A DNA stretch of 64,000 nt from an uncultured Dehalococcoidia bacterium (GCA_951812505.1 CATOSI010000003.1:248001-312000), one strand, 5' to 3'. Counted from the first letter of the stretch, positions 9,152 to 21,400 are shown. Notes: generated by a model not told the origin, from the letters alone. Translations and numbers: made by a program.

Positions 9152-10192
9152 ATGAAAGCTGTCTATATAATCGAGCATGGCGGAACCGAGGCGCTGCAAT
9201 ACGGCGACCTGCCCGAACCGGAAGTCGGCCCCAACGACGTCAAGGTGCGTGTTCGGGCCTCGGCCCTGAACCGGCTGGACGTCTATACCCGCGCCGGCGT
9301 CCGCGGAACGCGCCGTCGCAACTTCGATGCGCCCCACATACTCGGTGGAGACGCGGCAGGCGAGATTGTAGAGATCGGGTCTGCCGTGCGCGGGCGAGAA
9401 GTGGGCGAGCGCGTCGTCGTCAATCCGCGAATGACCTGCAATCAGTGCAGGTTCTGTTCATCCGGGGAAGACGAGTTCTGCGAAAATTCGGGTATGCTCG
9501 GTTCGAACAGGAGCGGCAGTTATGCGGAGTTCGTCGGCGTGCCCTCCACGAGCGCGGTCGCCATCCCGGAATCGCTTTCATACGAAGAGGCTGCTTCTCT
9601 GCCCACGGTCTATCTGCCAAGCTGGACGATCCTTGTGCGAAAAGGAGCGCTCAAGTCCTGGGAAACGGCTCTTGTGCTGTCCGCCTCTGCTGGAGTAGGG
9701 ACGGCGGGAATACAGGTCGCCAAGCACGTTGTGGGCGCGACTGTCATCACCACGACAAGCACCGACGAGAAGGCAGAGAGAGCGCGCGAAATCGGCGCGG
9801 ACCACGTCATCAACTACACGACTGAGGACATAGCGGACCGGATAAAGGAGATAACGGGCGGACGCGGGGTTGACGTGGTTCTGGACCACGTCGGCGCGGA
9901 CTTCTGGCCGGCCGCCACACGGTCTCTCGCGGTCGGCGGACGCTACGGTATTTGCGGCGTTACGACGGGCTACCGGGCGGAGCTCCAGATGGGAGCGATG
10001 TTCACACGCTACCAGACGGTGTTCGGCGTGTTCATGGGACGGAAAGAGGACATGCGTCAGATAGTTGGTATGGCCGGTCGCGGCCTGATCAGGGGTATCG
10101 TTCACCAGACGTTCCCGCTGGAGGACGCGGCGAAAGCTCATGAGGTAATGGAAAGCCGCAATTTCTTCGGCAAACTGGTGCTGACTATGTGA
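9152..10192 (+). CDS. Zinc-type MDR alcohol dehydrogenase / quinone oxidoreductase family enzyme
   Basis: This 346-residue medium-chain dehydrogenase has the GroES-like catalytic domain followed by a Rossmann domain. The structural zinc Cys cluster is visible (TCNQCRFCSSGEDEFC, about residues 95-110). The N-terminal active-site region (ALNRLDVYTRAG) has Asn-Arg-Leu-Asp where catalytic zinc enzymes have a Cys, so the catalytic zinc may be absent, as in quinone oxidoreductases. The NAD(P) motif is SASAGVGTAGIQVAK (about 177-191). It should reduce or oxidise a small carbonyl, alcohol or enone compound; the substrate is not predictable. AGGAGA precedes ATG 9152, and the next gene is convergent. 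Confidence 0.9.
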   Translation: MKAVYIIEHGGTEALQYGDLPEPEVGPNDVKVRVRASALNRLDVYTRAGVRGTRRRNFDAPHILGGDAAGEIVEIGSAVRGREVGERVVVNPRMTCNQCRFCSSGEDEFCENSGMLGSNRSGSYAEFVGVPSTSAVAIPESLSYEEAASLPTVYLPSWTILVRKGALKSWETALVLSASAGVGTAGIQVAKHVVGATVITTTSTDEKAERAREIGADHVINYTTEDIADRIKEITGGRGVDVVLDHVGADFWPAATRSLAVGGRYGICGVTTGYRAELQMGAMFTRYQTVFGVFMGRKEDMRQIVGMAGRGLIRGIVHQTFPLEDAAKAHEVMESRNFFGKLVLTM

Positions 10193-10225
10193 TGACAGCG
10201 TTCACGCTAAAGTTCTGAAAGATTT

Positions 10226-10265
10226 ACGCCCGCTCCACCGCCGAATTTCAGCGCGGAGCGGGCGT
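10226..10265. terminator. Hairpin between convergent genes
   Basis: ACGCCCGCTCC at 10226-10236 pairs with GGAGCGGGCGT at 10255-10265. No strong T-run follows on either strand, so it may act as a weak bidirectional terminator or RNA end. Confidence 0.5.
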
Positions 10266-10293
10266 ATCCATTCACCCATCCGGGATTGTCGTC

Positions 10294-10929
10294 TTAGTCC
10301 AGCGCGCCCTTCGGCCACGGCGGCTGCGGGGCCTTGACCTCGCCTACATAGGTGCGCCCGCCGAACAGGGTTACGAAGCTGTCGAACACATCAACCGCCT
10401 CGCCTTCGGGCGGTATGAAAGTCTTCATGTATGCGGCGTGTCCGTTCTCGAACAGGAACGTCGGCGTGCCGAAGATGCCCCGTTCGTCGGCGTCCTCGTG
10501 GTCGGCCGCGACCGCCTCGACCAGCGAGGGGTCGTTCAGGTCTTTCTTGAACCGCTCCACGTCCAGCCCGGCTTCCTCGGCTATCGCGATTAGCGAATCG
10601 TCCTGGTTGAGCGGCACCCTGTCGCCCGCGTGTCGGGCGGTCAGCAGACCCAGGTGGAATCGGTCGAACGCCTCAGCGTCTCCCTGCCGCTTGGCGGCCT
10701 CGCCCGCCACGGACGCGAGCAGGGCGGCGGCTTCACGCACGTCCATCTCGTTCCATACCTTCCAGTCGTCTCCCTCTCGGCTGTTTATCTGCTGGAGAGA
10801 GAAGTGTCGCCAGTTGATTTGCAGATTGTCGCCGTACTCTTTCTTTACCTGATCCAGCCACACGGCTGCATTGTAAACCCAGGGTCAAGCGTAGTCGTAC
10901 CAGACATCTACCTTTACTTGATCGGCCAT
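10294..10929 (-). CDS. DsbA/FrnE-like thioredoxin-fold protein, candidate selenoprotein with in-frame UGA at codon 15
   Basis: Reading from ATG 10929, which has GGAGG 6 bases upstream, gives MADQVKVDVWYDYA, then TGA (10885-10887), then PWVYNAAVWLDQVKK and an open frame to 10294. DsbA/FrnE-like and 2-hydroxychromene-2-carboxylate isomerase-like proteins have Cys at this exact place (YDYxCPWxY), so the UGA probably encodes selenocysteine. The full product would be 211 residues. The conserved cis-Pro loop GIFGTPTFLFENG and the helical insert are intact. A SECIS-like hairpin follows the UGA, and a good promoter lies upstream of the ATG, not between the UGA and the first later start codon. Alternatives are a nonsense mutation or an error in the sequence. 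Starting at the GTG at 10863 would delete the active site and the first beta strand. Expected role: cytoplasmic redox or isomerase chemistry. Confidence 0.78.
10848..10883 (-). promoter_or_regulatory. SECIS-like stem-loop after the in-frame UGA
   Basis: On the minus strand, ATGCAGCC (10871-10864) pairs with GGCTGGAT (10859-10852) except for one G-G mismatch, closing the four-base loop GTGT. A lower stem CCTG/CAGG (10883-10880 with 10851-10848) can form below an asymmetric bulge. The loop starts with G and lies 22 bases after the UGA. Bacterial SECIS elements are known to sit in the coding sequence directly after the UGA, with a conserved G early in the apical loop, so position and shape both fit. 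The fold was judged by eye. Confidence 0.62.
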
Positions 10930-10976
10930 TTATGTCCTCCATATCCCGTTTGGCGGGTTTATTGTCGCATAGCCGC

Positions 10977-11005
10977 ATTGTAAGGCTGACGCTGACCTCT
11001 GTCAA
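10977..11005 (-). promoter_or_regulatory. Sigma70-type promoter for the DsbA-like gene
   Basis: On the minus strand, TTGACA (11005-11000), a 17-base spacer and TACAAT (10982-10977) form a near-consensus promoter. It gives a leader of about 40 bases before the ATG at 10929. Confidence 0.75.
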
Positions 11006-11025
11006 AATTTCCTTCCCGCCGACCC

Positions 11026-11054
11026 TTGTCGTACAGGCATAGGAATGCTACATT
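11026..11054 (+). promoter_or_regulatory. Likely sigma70-type promoter for the small gene at 11104
   Basis: TTGTCG (11026-11031), a 17-base spacer and TACATT (11049-11054). It is divergent from the promoter of the DsbA-like gene. Confidence 0.5.
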
Positions 11055-11103
11055 TGTAGTAAGACTCACGAAAGTATGTGCGAATTTGAATCGAGGCGCT
11101 GAT

Positions 11104-11310
11104 ATGGTTCAGACAACTGAGGAAACGCGGAAGAATCTCAGCACGACCACGCCTGCCGAAGGCGAAGTGACCTACGAGGACGTGGTCAGGGCGTTGCGTA
11201 GGTTGCCCAAGAACAAGCCTCTGCCCAACACCCCAGAGGTGCGTAAGGCGGTGCTGGATTTGTTCATAGAGATGTATCGCCCCGCGCTGAAGGAATTGGA
11301 AAAGAGCTAA
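11104..11310 (+). CDS. Small hypothetical protein upstream of the Doc-like gene
   Basis: This 68-residue protein (MVQTTEETRKNLSTTTP...) is not one I recognise. The ATG at 11104 is preferred to a TTG at 11026 because the extra residues look unlike coding sequence and would overlap the predicted promoter. The middle (YEDVVRALRRLPKNKPLPNTPEVRKAVLDLF) is predicted helical and basic. It could be an antitoxin for the following Doc/Fic gene, but it lacks a visible Phd-type DNA-binding domain. A strong terminator also separates the two genes, so separate transcription is more likely. Confidence 0.55.
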   Translation: MVQTTEETRKNLSTTTPAEGEVTYEDVVRALRRLPKNKPLPNTPEVRKAVLDLFIEMYRPALKELEKS

Positions 11311-11338
11311 GCGAGCAATAACGAGGTTAGACGTTTGG

Positions 11339-11363
11339 AAATCCCCTCTCAGCGAGGGGATTT
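11339..11363 (+). terminator. Rho-independent terminator
   Basis: A perfect 10-base stem AAATCCCCTC (11339-11348) / GAGGGGATTT (11354-11363) with a 5-base loop is followed by CTTCTTT. It ends the transcript of the small gene at 11104-11310 and separates it from the Doc-like gene. Confidence 0.82.
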
Positions 11364-11402
11364 CTTCTTTCGGCAATACACAGATATCGAGGCATATATC
11401 CC

Positions 11403-11990
11403 ATGATGCAGCATCATGACGGGGTTTGGTTCCCGGATGTTGATTTCATCGAAGCCATTACCACCCAGATGGTTCCTATCCTGTTCCCTAGCTATGATGA
11501 CGGAGTAGGGCCGGACTTCCAATACTTGGGCGGCGACCAGGGGCGCGGCCTGCTGGAATCCGCGCTTGCGCAGCCGAGACAGGGTTTCGGCGGAGAATAC
11601 TTTTATCCATCTATATCCGACAAGGCCGCCGCGCTGATATGGTCTATTACAAAGAATCACCCTTTCAACGACGGCAACAAGCGCGCCGCGTTGACAACCG
11701 CCTACACCTTTCTGGCCTTCAACGGACACTTCTTGTTGGCGAGTCAGAGCGAAGCCGTGGCGATGTGTCTGGACGTGGCCGCGAGTAAGCCCGGGGTCGA
11801 TCAAGAATATATCTCTGACTGGATATCGGATCGTATCATCAGCTTAGACGAATTTACCGAGACTGGCGAGCCTGAGAAGTTGGTTCGGTATCTGGATGAT
11901 AACGCTGATGATAACGTAATCGCTCTGTTCTCCTTCTACCGGCTACTGACAAGAATCATTGAGCAGGCGACGGACGATTTTGAAAAATGA
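11403..11990 (+). CDS. Doc/Fic-family protein (death-on-curing type toxin)
   Basis: This 195-residue protein carries the Fic/Doc core HPFNDGNKRAALTTAYTFLAFNG at about residues 82-104, with the catalytic His and the Asp-Gly-Asn-Lys-Arg loop. Lys in this loop is typical of Doc, which phosphorylates elongation factor Tu, whereas classical Fic AMPylases have Gly-Asn-Gly-Arg. The N-terminal half (YLGGDQGRGLLESALAQPRQGF) also fits death-on-curing proteins. The C-terminal tail of about 60 residues beyond the core is an addition not seen in phage P1 Doc. A Phd-like antitoxin is not visible next door, so it may be a solitary or differently neutralised toxin. Start ATG 11403 (or 11406) has only a weak GAGG upstream. 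Confidence 0.82.
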   Translation: MMQHHDGVWFPDVDFIEAITTQMVPILFPSYDDGVGPDFQYLGGDQGRGLLESALAQPRQGFGGEYFYPSISDKAAALIWSITKNHPFNDGNKRAALTTAYTFLAFNGHFLLASQSEAVAMCLDVAASKPGVDQEYISDWISDRIISLDEFTETGEPEKLVRYLDDNADDNVIALFSFYRLLTRIIEQATDDFEK

Positions 11991-12031
11991 GTGATTGGAC
12001 TATACACTCAAATCTAGTGTGCGTGGGCGGT

Positions 12032-12059
12032 TTGCCTTGTTGCGCCACCCTGTTATAAT
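12032..12059 (+). promoter_or_regulatory. Sigma70-type promoter for the gene at 12084
   Basis: TTGCCT (12032-12037), a 16-base spacer and a perfect TATAAT (12054-12059). Transcription would start near 12066, giving a short leader with GGAGGTG before the ATG. Confidence 0.72.
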
Positions 12060-12083
12060 GCGCCTCAACAGCCTCGGAGGTGA

Positions 12084-12326
12084 ATGTCTGTGAAGCTAGA
12101 GAGGATTACAACGGATAGTTGCCAGGAGCGCGTTCTGCTGCTGTTCGATCCCGGTGAACAGGCGGCCAAGGACAGAGTCCGGTCGTACCTGACTCAGAAC
12201 GACATTTCGCCCAGACGTGAATACTCGGAGACCAGAGACGATACCGAGTACGACGTGTACTATTTCGGGAGTTGCTATATCGAGGGGCATCTGGACAGTC
12301 TGACCGAAGTGGCATCGGGAGCCTAG
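12084..12326 (+). CDS. Small hypothetical protein
   Basis: An 80-residue soluble acidic protein (MSVKLERITTDSCQERVLLLFDPGE...) of unknown function. Expression looks real: a consensus TATAAT promoter and a GGAGGTG site lie directly upstream. The middle (EYSETRDDTEYDVYYFGSCYIEGHLDSL) looks like paired beta strands followed by a helix. No known motif is seen. It is a single-gene unit followed by a hairpin, before the rpoB promoter. Confidence 0.62.
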   Translation: MSVKLERITTDSCQERVLLLFDPGEQAAKDRVRSYLTQNDISPRREYSETRDDTEYDVYYFGSCYIEGHLDSLTEVASGA

Positions 12327-12361
12327 GCAAGCAGCCAGTTCCGAGCCGTTTCACACCCCCA

Positions 12362-12387
12362 GCCGCAGGAATTGTTTCTTCTGCGGC
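12362..12387 (+). terminator. Hairpin after the small gene, before rpoB
   Basis: GCCGCAGGA (12362-12370) pairs with TTCTGCGGC (12379-12387), including one G-T pair. No T-run follows, so terminator activity is uncertain. Confidence 0.42.
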
Positions 12388-12397
12388 CAGATTCGGT

Positions 12398-12426
12398 TTG
12401 ACATTTACTGGTTACTGTGCTAACTT
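12398..12426 (+). promoter_or_regulatory. rpoB-rpoC promoter
   Basis: A perfect TTGACA (12398-12403), a 17-base spacer and TAACTT (12421-12426). It would leave an untranslated leader of about 175 bases before rpoB. That leader includes a small stem CTAAC-AAAA-GTTAG near 12561-12574 and could be a site of autoregulation. Confidence 0.68.
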
Positions 12427-12607
12427 GATATCAGTCGCGCTATGCCCTTTCTATCACTCGTCACTTTTCCATACCACTACAATCTCCGACACCGCGCTAT
12501 GCGTGTGACAAAATCCCCCCCAACCCACAGGGCGTAGCTCTATCATTAACGGCTTAAGGGCTAACAAAAGTTAGTCTTGGCTTTTCAGCAAGGGAGTATG
12601 AGAGCGT

Positions 12608-16480
<3,873 letters not shown>

Positions 16481-16550
16481 CGGGTTCGCGTCTCCCATCG
16501 CAGAAAACAGGTTAGGGGTGAAGCCTGACTCTCAAGTCAGCGCCACCCCG

Positions 16551-16574
16551 AATAAGGGTGAAGGCTCAGCCTTC
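16551..16574 (+). repeat. Dispersed 24-base repeat in the rpoB-rpoC gap
   Basis: The 109-base gap between rpoB and rpoC holds an outer hairpin (GGGGTG near 16515 with CACCCC near 16544, enclosing CTGACT/AGTCAG). A 24-base stretch at 16551-16574 then contains the palindrome GAAGGCT-C-AGCCTTC. The same 24 bases occur inverted at 40812-40835. The hairpins may tune rpoC translation or be an inserted REP-like element. Confidence 0.7.
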
Positions 16575-16589
16575 TGATGGAGCGTAAAT

Positions 16590-19500
16590 ATGGCCCTGGG
16601 CGGCAATGATTTCAACGCAATTCGAATATCCCTGGCTTCTCCAGACCAGATACGAATATGGTCCTATGGCGAGGTGACCAAGCCTGAGACCATTAACTAC
16701 CGCACGCTGCGGCCGGAGAAAGACGGGCTCTTCTGCGAGCGTATCTTCGGACCTACCAAGGACTGGGAATGCTACTGCGGGAAGTACAAGAAGATTCGCT
16801 ACAAGGGCGTCATCTGCGACCGCTGCGGCGTCGAGGTAGCACGAGCGAAAGTAAGGCGCGAGCGAATGGGCCATATTACCCTTGCCGCGCCAGTGGCGCA
16901 CATCTGGTTCTCCAAGGGAACCCCGAGCAGGCTCGGCCTTATGCTCGACCTCTCGCCGCGGAACCTGGACAGGGTGCTTTACTTCGCCCAGTACCTCATC
17001 ACCAACGTGGACTCCGAACTCCAGGCAATGCGAATCGAAGAACTCCAGAAGGAGCTGGACGACGGCGTCGAGAGAATTGAGTCCGAAGGTGAGGCGAAGC
17101 TGGAAGAACTCAACGCTCAACTCGCCGAACTGGGTGAGCCTGCCGAGACGGACGCAGATGCCGAGGAAGACCCGGACGATCCCAGAAGAACCCTCGAAGC
17201 CGAGATCCACAGAACCAGCCTGGAAATAGACGAGAAGCGGGACGAACTCGAAGAAGAACTCGCCTCCCATATTGACGACCTCGAAAGCCTGAGCGTCGGC
17301 GGCCTTCTCACCGAGAGCCGCTACCGCGAACTGCGCGACCAGTGCGCAGGTATTTTCGAGGCCGGCATGGGAGCCGAAGCCGTCCTCCAGGTTCTGAGCA
17401 AGCTGGACATAGAAGAACTTCGCGACAGGCTGCGCGAGGAGATGCAGTCCACCTCCGGCCAGCGCCGCAAGAAGGCGATCAAGCGCATGACCGTCGTCGA
17501 AGCCTTCCGCAACAGCGGCAACAGGCCCGATTGGATGGTTCTGACATCCCTGCCCGTTCTTCCGCCCGAACTGCGACCGATGGTCCAGCTCGACGGCGGC
17601 AGGTTCGCTACCAGCGACCTGAACGATCTCTACCGCAGAGTCATAAACAGGAACAACCGGCTGAAGAGGCTGATTGACCTGTCTGCCCCTGAGATCATTG
17701 TGCGCAACGAAAAGCGTATGCTCCAGGAGTCGGTGGACGCCCTCATAGACAACGGACGTCGAGGACGGGCAGTGGCGGGCAGCCACAATCATCGGCTCAA
17801 GTCGCTCTCCGACCTGCTCCGAGGTAAACAGGGAAGATTCAGGCAGAACCTTCTCGGCAAGCGCGTGGACTACTCCGGTCGCTCCGTCATCATTGCCGGC
17901 CCCGAACTGAAGCTCCACCAGTGCGGCTTGCCCAGGCGCATGGCGCTCGAACTGTTCAAGCCGTTCGTCATGAACCGCCTGGTTATGAAGGGCTACGCAC
18001 ACAACATCAAGAGCGCGAAGCGAATGGCCGAGCGCATACAGCCCGCGGTCTGGGACATACTGGAAGATGTCGTCAAAGACCGCCTCGTTCTGCTCAACCG
18101 CGCGCCCACGCTTCATAGGCTCGGCATACAGGCTTTCGAGCCGGTTCTCATAGACGGCAGCGCCATCCAGCTTCACCCGCTGGTATGCACGGCGTTCAAC
18201 GCCGACTTCGACGGCGACCAAATGGCCGTGCATGTGCCGTTGTCTCGCGAGGCCGTCATGGAAGCCAAGCAGATGATGCTCAGCACATACAATATGCTGT
18301 CCCCAAGCTCGGGCGAGCCAATCGTCGCGCCGACTCTGGACATCGTGCTCGGCACCTACTACATGACCATCGTGGACAATAGCGCACGAGGCGCCGGACG
18401 AGCATTCGGCAGCGCCGAGGACGCGTTGCTTGCGCACGAACTCGGTTCGATAGAATTGCGCGCCCCCATAACGGTTACGATAGAGGGTGAGCAGATTCCG
18501 ACCACCACCGGGCGGATAATCTTCAACAACACCCTGCCCGACGAGATGGGCTTCCGAAATGAGGAGATCGAAAAGGGCGTTCTCAAGAACATAGTCGCCG
18601 AGGTTTACACCATCCTCGACAACGAGGGCACGGCAGAAGTCCTCGACCAGATCAAGAATCTGGGGTTCCACTATGCCACACAGGCCGGCATAACCATCGC
18701 GATCAGCGACGTCGAAGTGCCGCGTGAGAAGGACGCTATCGTCACTGAGGCCGAAGAGAAACTGGAACAGATTGAACAGCTCTATCTGGACGGCTTCGTT
18801 ACCCAGCAGGGCAGCTATGAGGCAGCGGTTTCCATCTGGACGGACGCCAACAAGAGCCTGACCGACGTCATCGAAAAGAACCTCCACAACTACGGCGGTA
18901 TCTACCTGATGGCAAACTCGGGAGCGAAGGGCAACATCGCCCAGATCAAGCAGATGGCCGGTATGCGCGGCCTCATGTCCGACCCCAAGGGCCGCATCAT
19001 AGACCGCCCGATCAAGGCGAACTTCCGCGAGGGCCTGAGCGTCCTCGAGTACTTCATCTCGACGCACGGCGCTCGAAAGGGTCTGACCGACACCGCGCTC
19101 AACACGGCGCACTCCGGGTATCTCACCCGGCGTCTCATAGACGTATCGCAGGAGATCATCATACTGAGCGACGACTGCGAGACCCCCAACGGAATCTGGG
19201 TACACGCGGACGACATCGAAGAGGGCGCCGCGCCCTACAGCGAACAGATAAGAACACGCTATCTCGCACAGCTCGTTGCCGATCCGAACACGGGCGAGAT
19301 ACTGCTCGAGCGCAACGACGTGCTCGACGACACGATAGTCGAAATACTGCAGGAAGCCGGAGTCAAATCCGTAATGGTTCGCTCTCCCATGACCTGCGAG
19401 GCCCAACGCGGCATCTGCCAGATGTGCTACGGCCTCTCGCTCGCCAATATGCGGCCCTCCATGATAGGTGAGGCCGTCGGCATCATCGCCGCGCAGAGCA

Positions 19501-20678
19501 TCGGCGAGCCCGGCACACAGCTTACGATGCGCACCTTCCACACCGGTGGCGTCGCTGGTGAGGACATCACCAGCGGTATGCCCCGCGTCCAGGAACTCTT
19601 CGAGGCCCGCGCCCCCAAGGGCGAAGCGGTACTGTCTGAAATAGATGGCGCTGTCGAGGTCATTGAAGAGCCCGAGTCACGCAGCATCTTGGTGTCCAGC
19701 GTAGAGGAATACACCGACGAATACTTCCTGCCCGAAGGCTTCACGCTGAAGGTCGAAGACGGTTCGCTGATAAGCATCGGCGAAATGCTCGCCGAACCGG
19801 ACGAAAATTTCGAGTCCGACCAGGATGACGACTCCGCCCTGGCCACCGCCGACCTCATGGCCCGTGTTTCCGGCGAAGTCTCGATAGACGGAGACTTCAT
19901 CACCATCACTTGGACCGATGAAGAACAGCGGGAATACAAGAACATTCCCGCCGCCTCACACATAACCGTTAAGACCGGAGACGAGGTAACTGCGGGCACT
20001 GCGCTTACCGAGGGGGCCAAAAACCCCAAGGAGATTCTCCGCATCCAGGGCAGGGACGCGGTGCAGCGCTACCTCATTGATGAGGTGCAGAAGGTCTATC
20101 GTTCCCAGGGCGTCCCGATCCACAACAAGCACATCGAGTTGATAATCTCTCAGATGCTCCGCAACGTGGAGATTGACGATCCCGGAGATACTGACCTGCT
20201 GCCCGACGACAGGGTTGACCGCCGTGTCTATGAGCAGCGGAACGCGGAGGTCCTGGCCGAGGGTGGCGAACCCGCCACCGCAACGCCGGTGCTCCTGGGC
20301 ATTACCAGGGCGTCCCTCAATACGGACAGCTTCCTGTCCGCCGCGTCCTTCCAGGAGACGACCAGGGTTCTCACCGAGTCCGCGGTCAACGGCAAGGTGG
20401 ACCACCTACGCGGCCTGAAGGAGAATGTCATCATCGGACGGCTCATTCCCGCGAGACTCAACCTTTCAGAGGACGGAGTCAGCGGCCTGAGCCTCGAGGA
20501 GGCCAACTCCTCCACCAGGGGCATGGGTGTAATGACCACCGGAACGTCTCGGCCCGAAACGCTTCTCGGCCCGGGCGACGAATTCGGTCTGGGCGGCGAC
20601 TTCATGAACGAAGCCATTGATCCTGAACCACTGGTAATGGAAGAGATGGCCGAATTCCCGTCCGACGACAACGACTAG
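16590..20678 (+). CDS. rpoC: DNA-directed RNA polymerase subunit beta'
   Basis: This 1362-residue beta' subunit carries the polymerase catalytic centre: [12 protein letters not shown] (about residues 533-544) holds the three Asp that bind the active-site magnesium. The N-terminal zinc finger is present ([23 protein letters not shown], about residues 63-85), as is the second zinc site ([11 protein letters not shown], about 935-945). The trigger-loop and bridge-helix region around [18 protein letters not shown] and [19 protein letters not shown] is complete. A charged coiled-coil insert at about residues 140-235 lies near the clamp. The ATG at 16590 is close behind the repeat-filled gap, and the gene is co-transcribed with rpoB. 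It ends at 20678, followed by a hairpin. Confidence 0.98.
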   Translation: MALGGNDFNAIRISLASPDQIRIWSYGEVTKPETINYRTLRPEKDGLFCERIFGPTKDWECYCGKYKKIRYKGVICDRCGVEVARAKVRRERMGHITLAAPVAHIWFSKGTPSRLGLMLDLSPRNLDRVLYFAQYLITNVDSELQAMRIEELQKELDDGVERIESEGEAKLEELNAQLAELGEPAETDADAEEDPDDPRRTLEAEIHRTSLEIDEKRDELEEELASHIDDLESLSVGGLLTESRYRELRDQCAGIFEAGMGAEAVLQVLSKLDIEELRDRLREEMQSTSGQRRKKAIKRMTVVEAFRNSGNRPDWMVLTSLPVLPPELRPMVQLDGGRFATSDLNDLYRRVINRNNRLKRLIDLSAPEIIVRNEKRMLQESVDALIDNGRRGRAVAGSHNHRLKSLSDLLRGKQGRFRQNLLGKRVDYSGRSVIIAGPELKLHQCGLPRRMALELFKPFVMNRLVMKGYAHNIKSAKRMAERIQPAVWDILEDVVKDRLVLLNRAPTLHRLGIQAFEPVLIDGSAIQLHPLVCTAFNADFDGDQMAVHVPLSREAVMEAKQMMLSTYNMLSPSSGEPIVAPTLDIVLGTYYMTIVDNSARGAGRAFGSAEDALLAHELGSIELRAPITVTIEGEQIPTTTGRIIFNNTLPDEMGFRNEEIEKGVLKNIVAEVYTILDNEGTAEVLDQIKNLGFHYATQAGITIAISDVEVPREKDAIVTEAEEKLEQIEQLYLDGFVTQQGSYEAAVSIWTDANKSLTDVIEKNLHNYGGIYLMANSGAKGNIAQIKQMAGMRGLMSDPKGRIIDRPIKANFREGLSVLEYFISTHGARKGLTDTALNTAHSGYLTRRLIDVSQEIIILSDDCETPNGIWVHADDIEEGAAPYSEQIRTRYLAQLVADPNTGEILLERNDVLDDTIVEILQEAGVKSVMVRSPMTCEAQRGICQMCYGLSLANMRPSMIGEAVGIIAAQSIGEPGTQLTMRTFHTGGVAGEDITSGMPRVQELFEARAPKGEAVLSEIDGAVEVIEEPESRSILVSSVEEYTDEYFLPEGFTLKVEDGSLISIGEMLAEPDENFESDQDDDSALATADLMARVSGEVSIDGDFITITWTDEEQREYKNIPAASHITVKTGDEVTAGTALTEGAKNPKEILRIQGRDAVQRYLIDEVQKVYRSQGVPIHNKHIELIISQMLRNVEIDDPGDTDLLPDDRVDRRVYEQRNAEVLAEGGEPATATPVLLGITRASLNTDSFLSAASFQETTRVLTESAVNGKVDHLRGLKENVIIGRLIPARLNLSEDGVSGLSLEEANSSTRGMGVMTTGTSRPETLLGPGDEFGLGGDFMNEAIDPEPLVMEEMAEFPSDDND

Positions 20679-20694
20679 CTCTCCAGCGAAAATT

Positions 20695-20717
20695 CCCTCT
20701 CCCTCGACGGGAGAGGG
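20695..20717 (+). terminator. Terminator-like palindrome after rpoC
   Basis: CCCTCTCCC (20695-20703) pairs with GGGAGAGGG (20709-20717) around TCGAC. It belongs to the same palindrome family as the elements at 21401, 23796 and 42323. It probably ends or stabilises the rpoBC transcript, although the following bases are only moderately T-rich. Confidence 0.6.
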
Positions 20718-21000
20718 CTTCCCTCCACGTTTCCCGTTTCGCTACACAACCATGTCTCTCCTATGCTATTATATATCCATGATTTACCCGACTCACACCA
20801 GCACATACATAAATAGAAGATTATGCTAACGGGAAATCGCGGGGGTGAAGAAATTTTCCTGTAGCTAAACTCAGGCGTTCTCTGGTGGATCTCAGGTCAC
20901 TTTTTCACCTGTTGGTCACCAGTTGCCCCACCAGTTGCGACCTGTGCAATTATAAACCGCACTATATGAACATTTGACCAGGTGGTCCGCCAAACAAAAT
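20718..21000. other. Intergenic region between rpoC and the ilv T-box
   Basis: No gene is seen in these 283 bases. The stretch 20860-20995 is unusual for its crowd of CAGGT/ACCTG and ACCAG/CTGGT words, such as CACCTGTTGGTCACCAGTTG near 20916 and CACCAGTTGCGACCTG soon after, then GACCAGGTGGTC near 20977. These could be a cluster of protein-binding sites for a regulator of the ilv operon. An AT-rich word TATTATATAT lies near 20767. Confidence 0.4.
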
Positions 21001-21030
21001 TTGACACACATTCCAAACCAATGTTAGCAT
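21001..21030 (+). promoter_or_regulatory. Promoter of the T-box/ilv operon inside a 9-base inverted repeat
   Basis: TTGACA (21001-21006) with TAGCAT (21025-21030) at 18-base spacing makes a plausible promoter. The -35 box is part of TTGACACAC (21001-21009), which is repeated inverted as GTGTGTCAA at 21032-21040, around the expected start of transcription. This arrangement would suit an operator that covers the promoter. Confidence 0.58.
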
Positions 21031-21049
21031 GGTGTGTCAAAGTTCCTGC

Positions 21050-21380
21050 TTTTTCGAATCATGTTTGCTTTGAAAGGGAGTAGTACCTCGGCCCTCGGAC
21101 GATAGAGAGTCGGCGCTGGTGGAAATCCGACGTCCCAAGCCTTGAGAACTCGCCCTTGAGCTTCCTGCCTGAAGGGAACGAATGGAGATAGTGAGGAATA
21201 TCGTCTCGACCAAGTGGTCGGGACATTCTGTACCTGTCAAGTTCCTGTGTAAGGCCGGACGGGGTGGCGCCGTTACAAAGCCGCAGAGTGGCGCGGAGCA
21301 GTGTTCCGCGCAACTTGGGTGGTACCGCGGGGTATCGCTGTGAAAAACAGTCCCGTCCCAATCAGTGGACGGGATTTTTT
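21050..21380 (+). ncRNA. T-box riboswitch, predicted leucine (CUC) specifier, controlling the ilv-leu genes
   Basis: The leader has the classic T-box order. The stem I apical region holds AGTAGTACC near 21079, AGAGAGTCGG near 21105 and GGTGGAAATCC near 21117. Then comes GAACTCGCCCTTGAG with the specifier codon CTC at 21149-21151. The T-box sequence AACTTGGGTGGTACCGCGG is at 21312-21330, whose TGGT (21320-21323) should pair with the ACCA end of uncharged tRNA. Next is an intrinsic terminator, TCCCGTCC/GGACGGGA at 21351-21374 with six T. Known T-box RNAs bind uncharged tRNA and switch from terminator to antiterminator. A Leu specifier matches the genes downstream (ilvB to leuC). The specifier was located by analogy with the Bacillus tyrS leader pattern GAA-codon, so it is less sure than the T-box itself. 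Confidence 0.9.
21351..21380 (+). terminator. Regulated terminator of the T-box leader
   Basis: An 8-base stem TCCCGTCC (21351-21358) / GGACGGGA (21367-21374) is followed directly by TTTTTT (21375-21380). It competes with the antiterminator formed by the T-box sequence upstream. Confidence 0.88.
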
Positions 21381-21400
21381 AGTTATAGCCTGGAAAGATC

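Noticed and set aside
11104..11990. Treating the small gene and Doc-like gene as a proven toxin-antitoxin operon
   Set aside because: A perfect-stem terminator with a T-rich tail lies between them and the small protein has no antitoxin signature.
16566..19541. 991-codon open frame on the minus strand inside rpoC
   Set aside because: It is antisense to a complete RpoC with all catalytic motifs; the composition is a codon-position shadow of a GC-rich gene and no known motif is seen.
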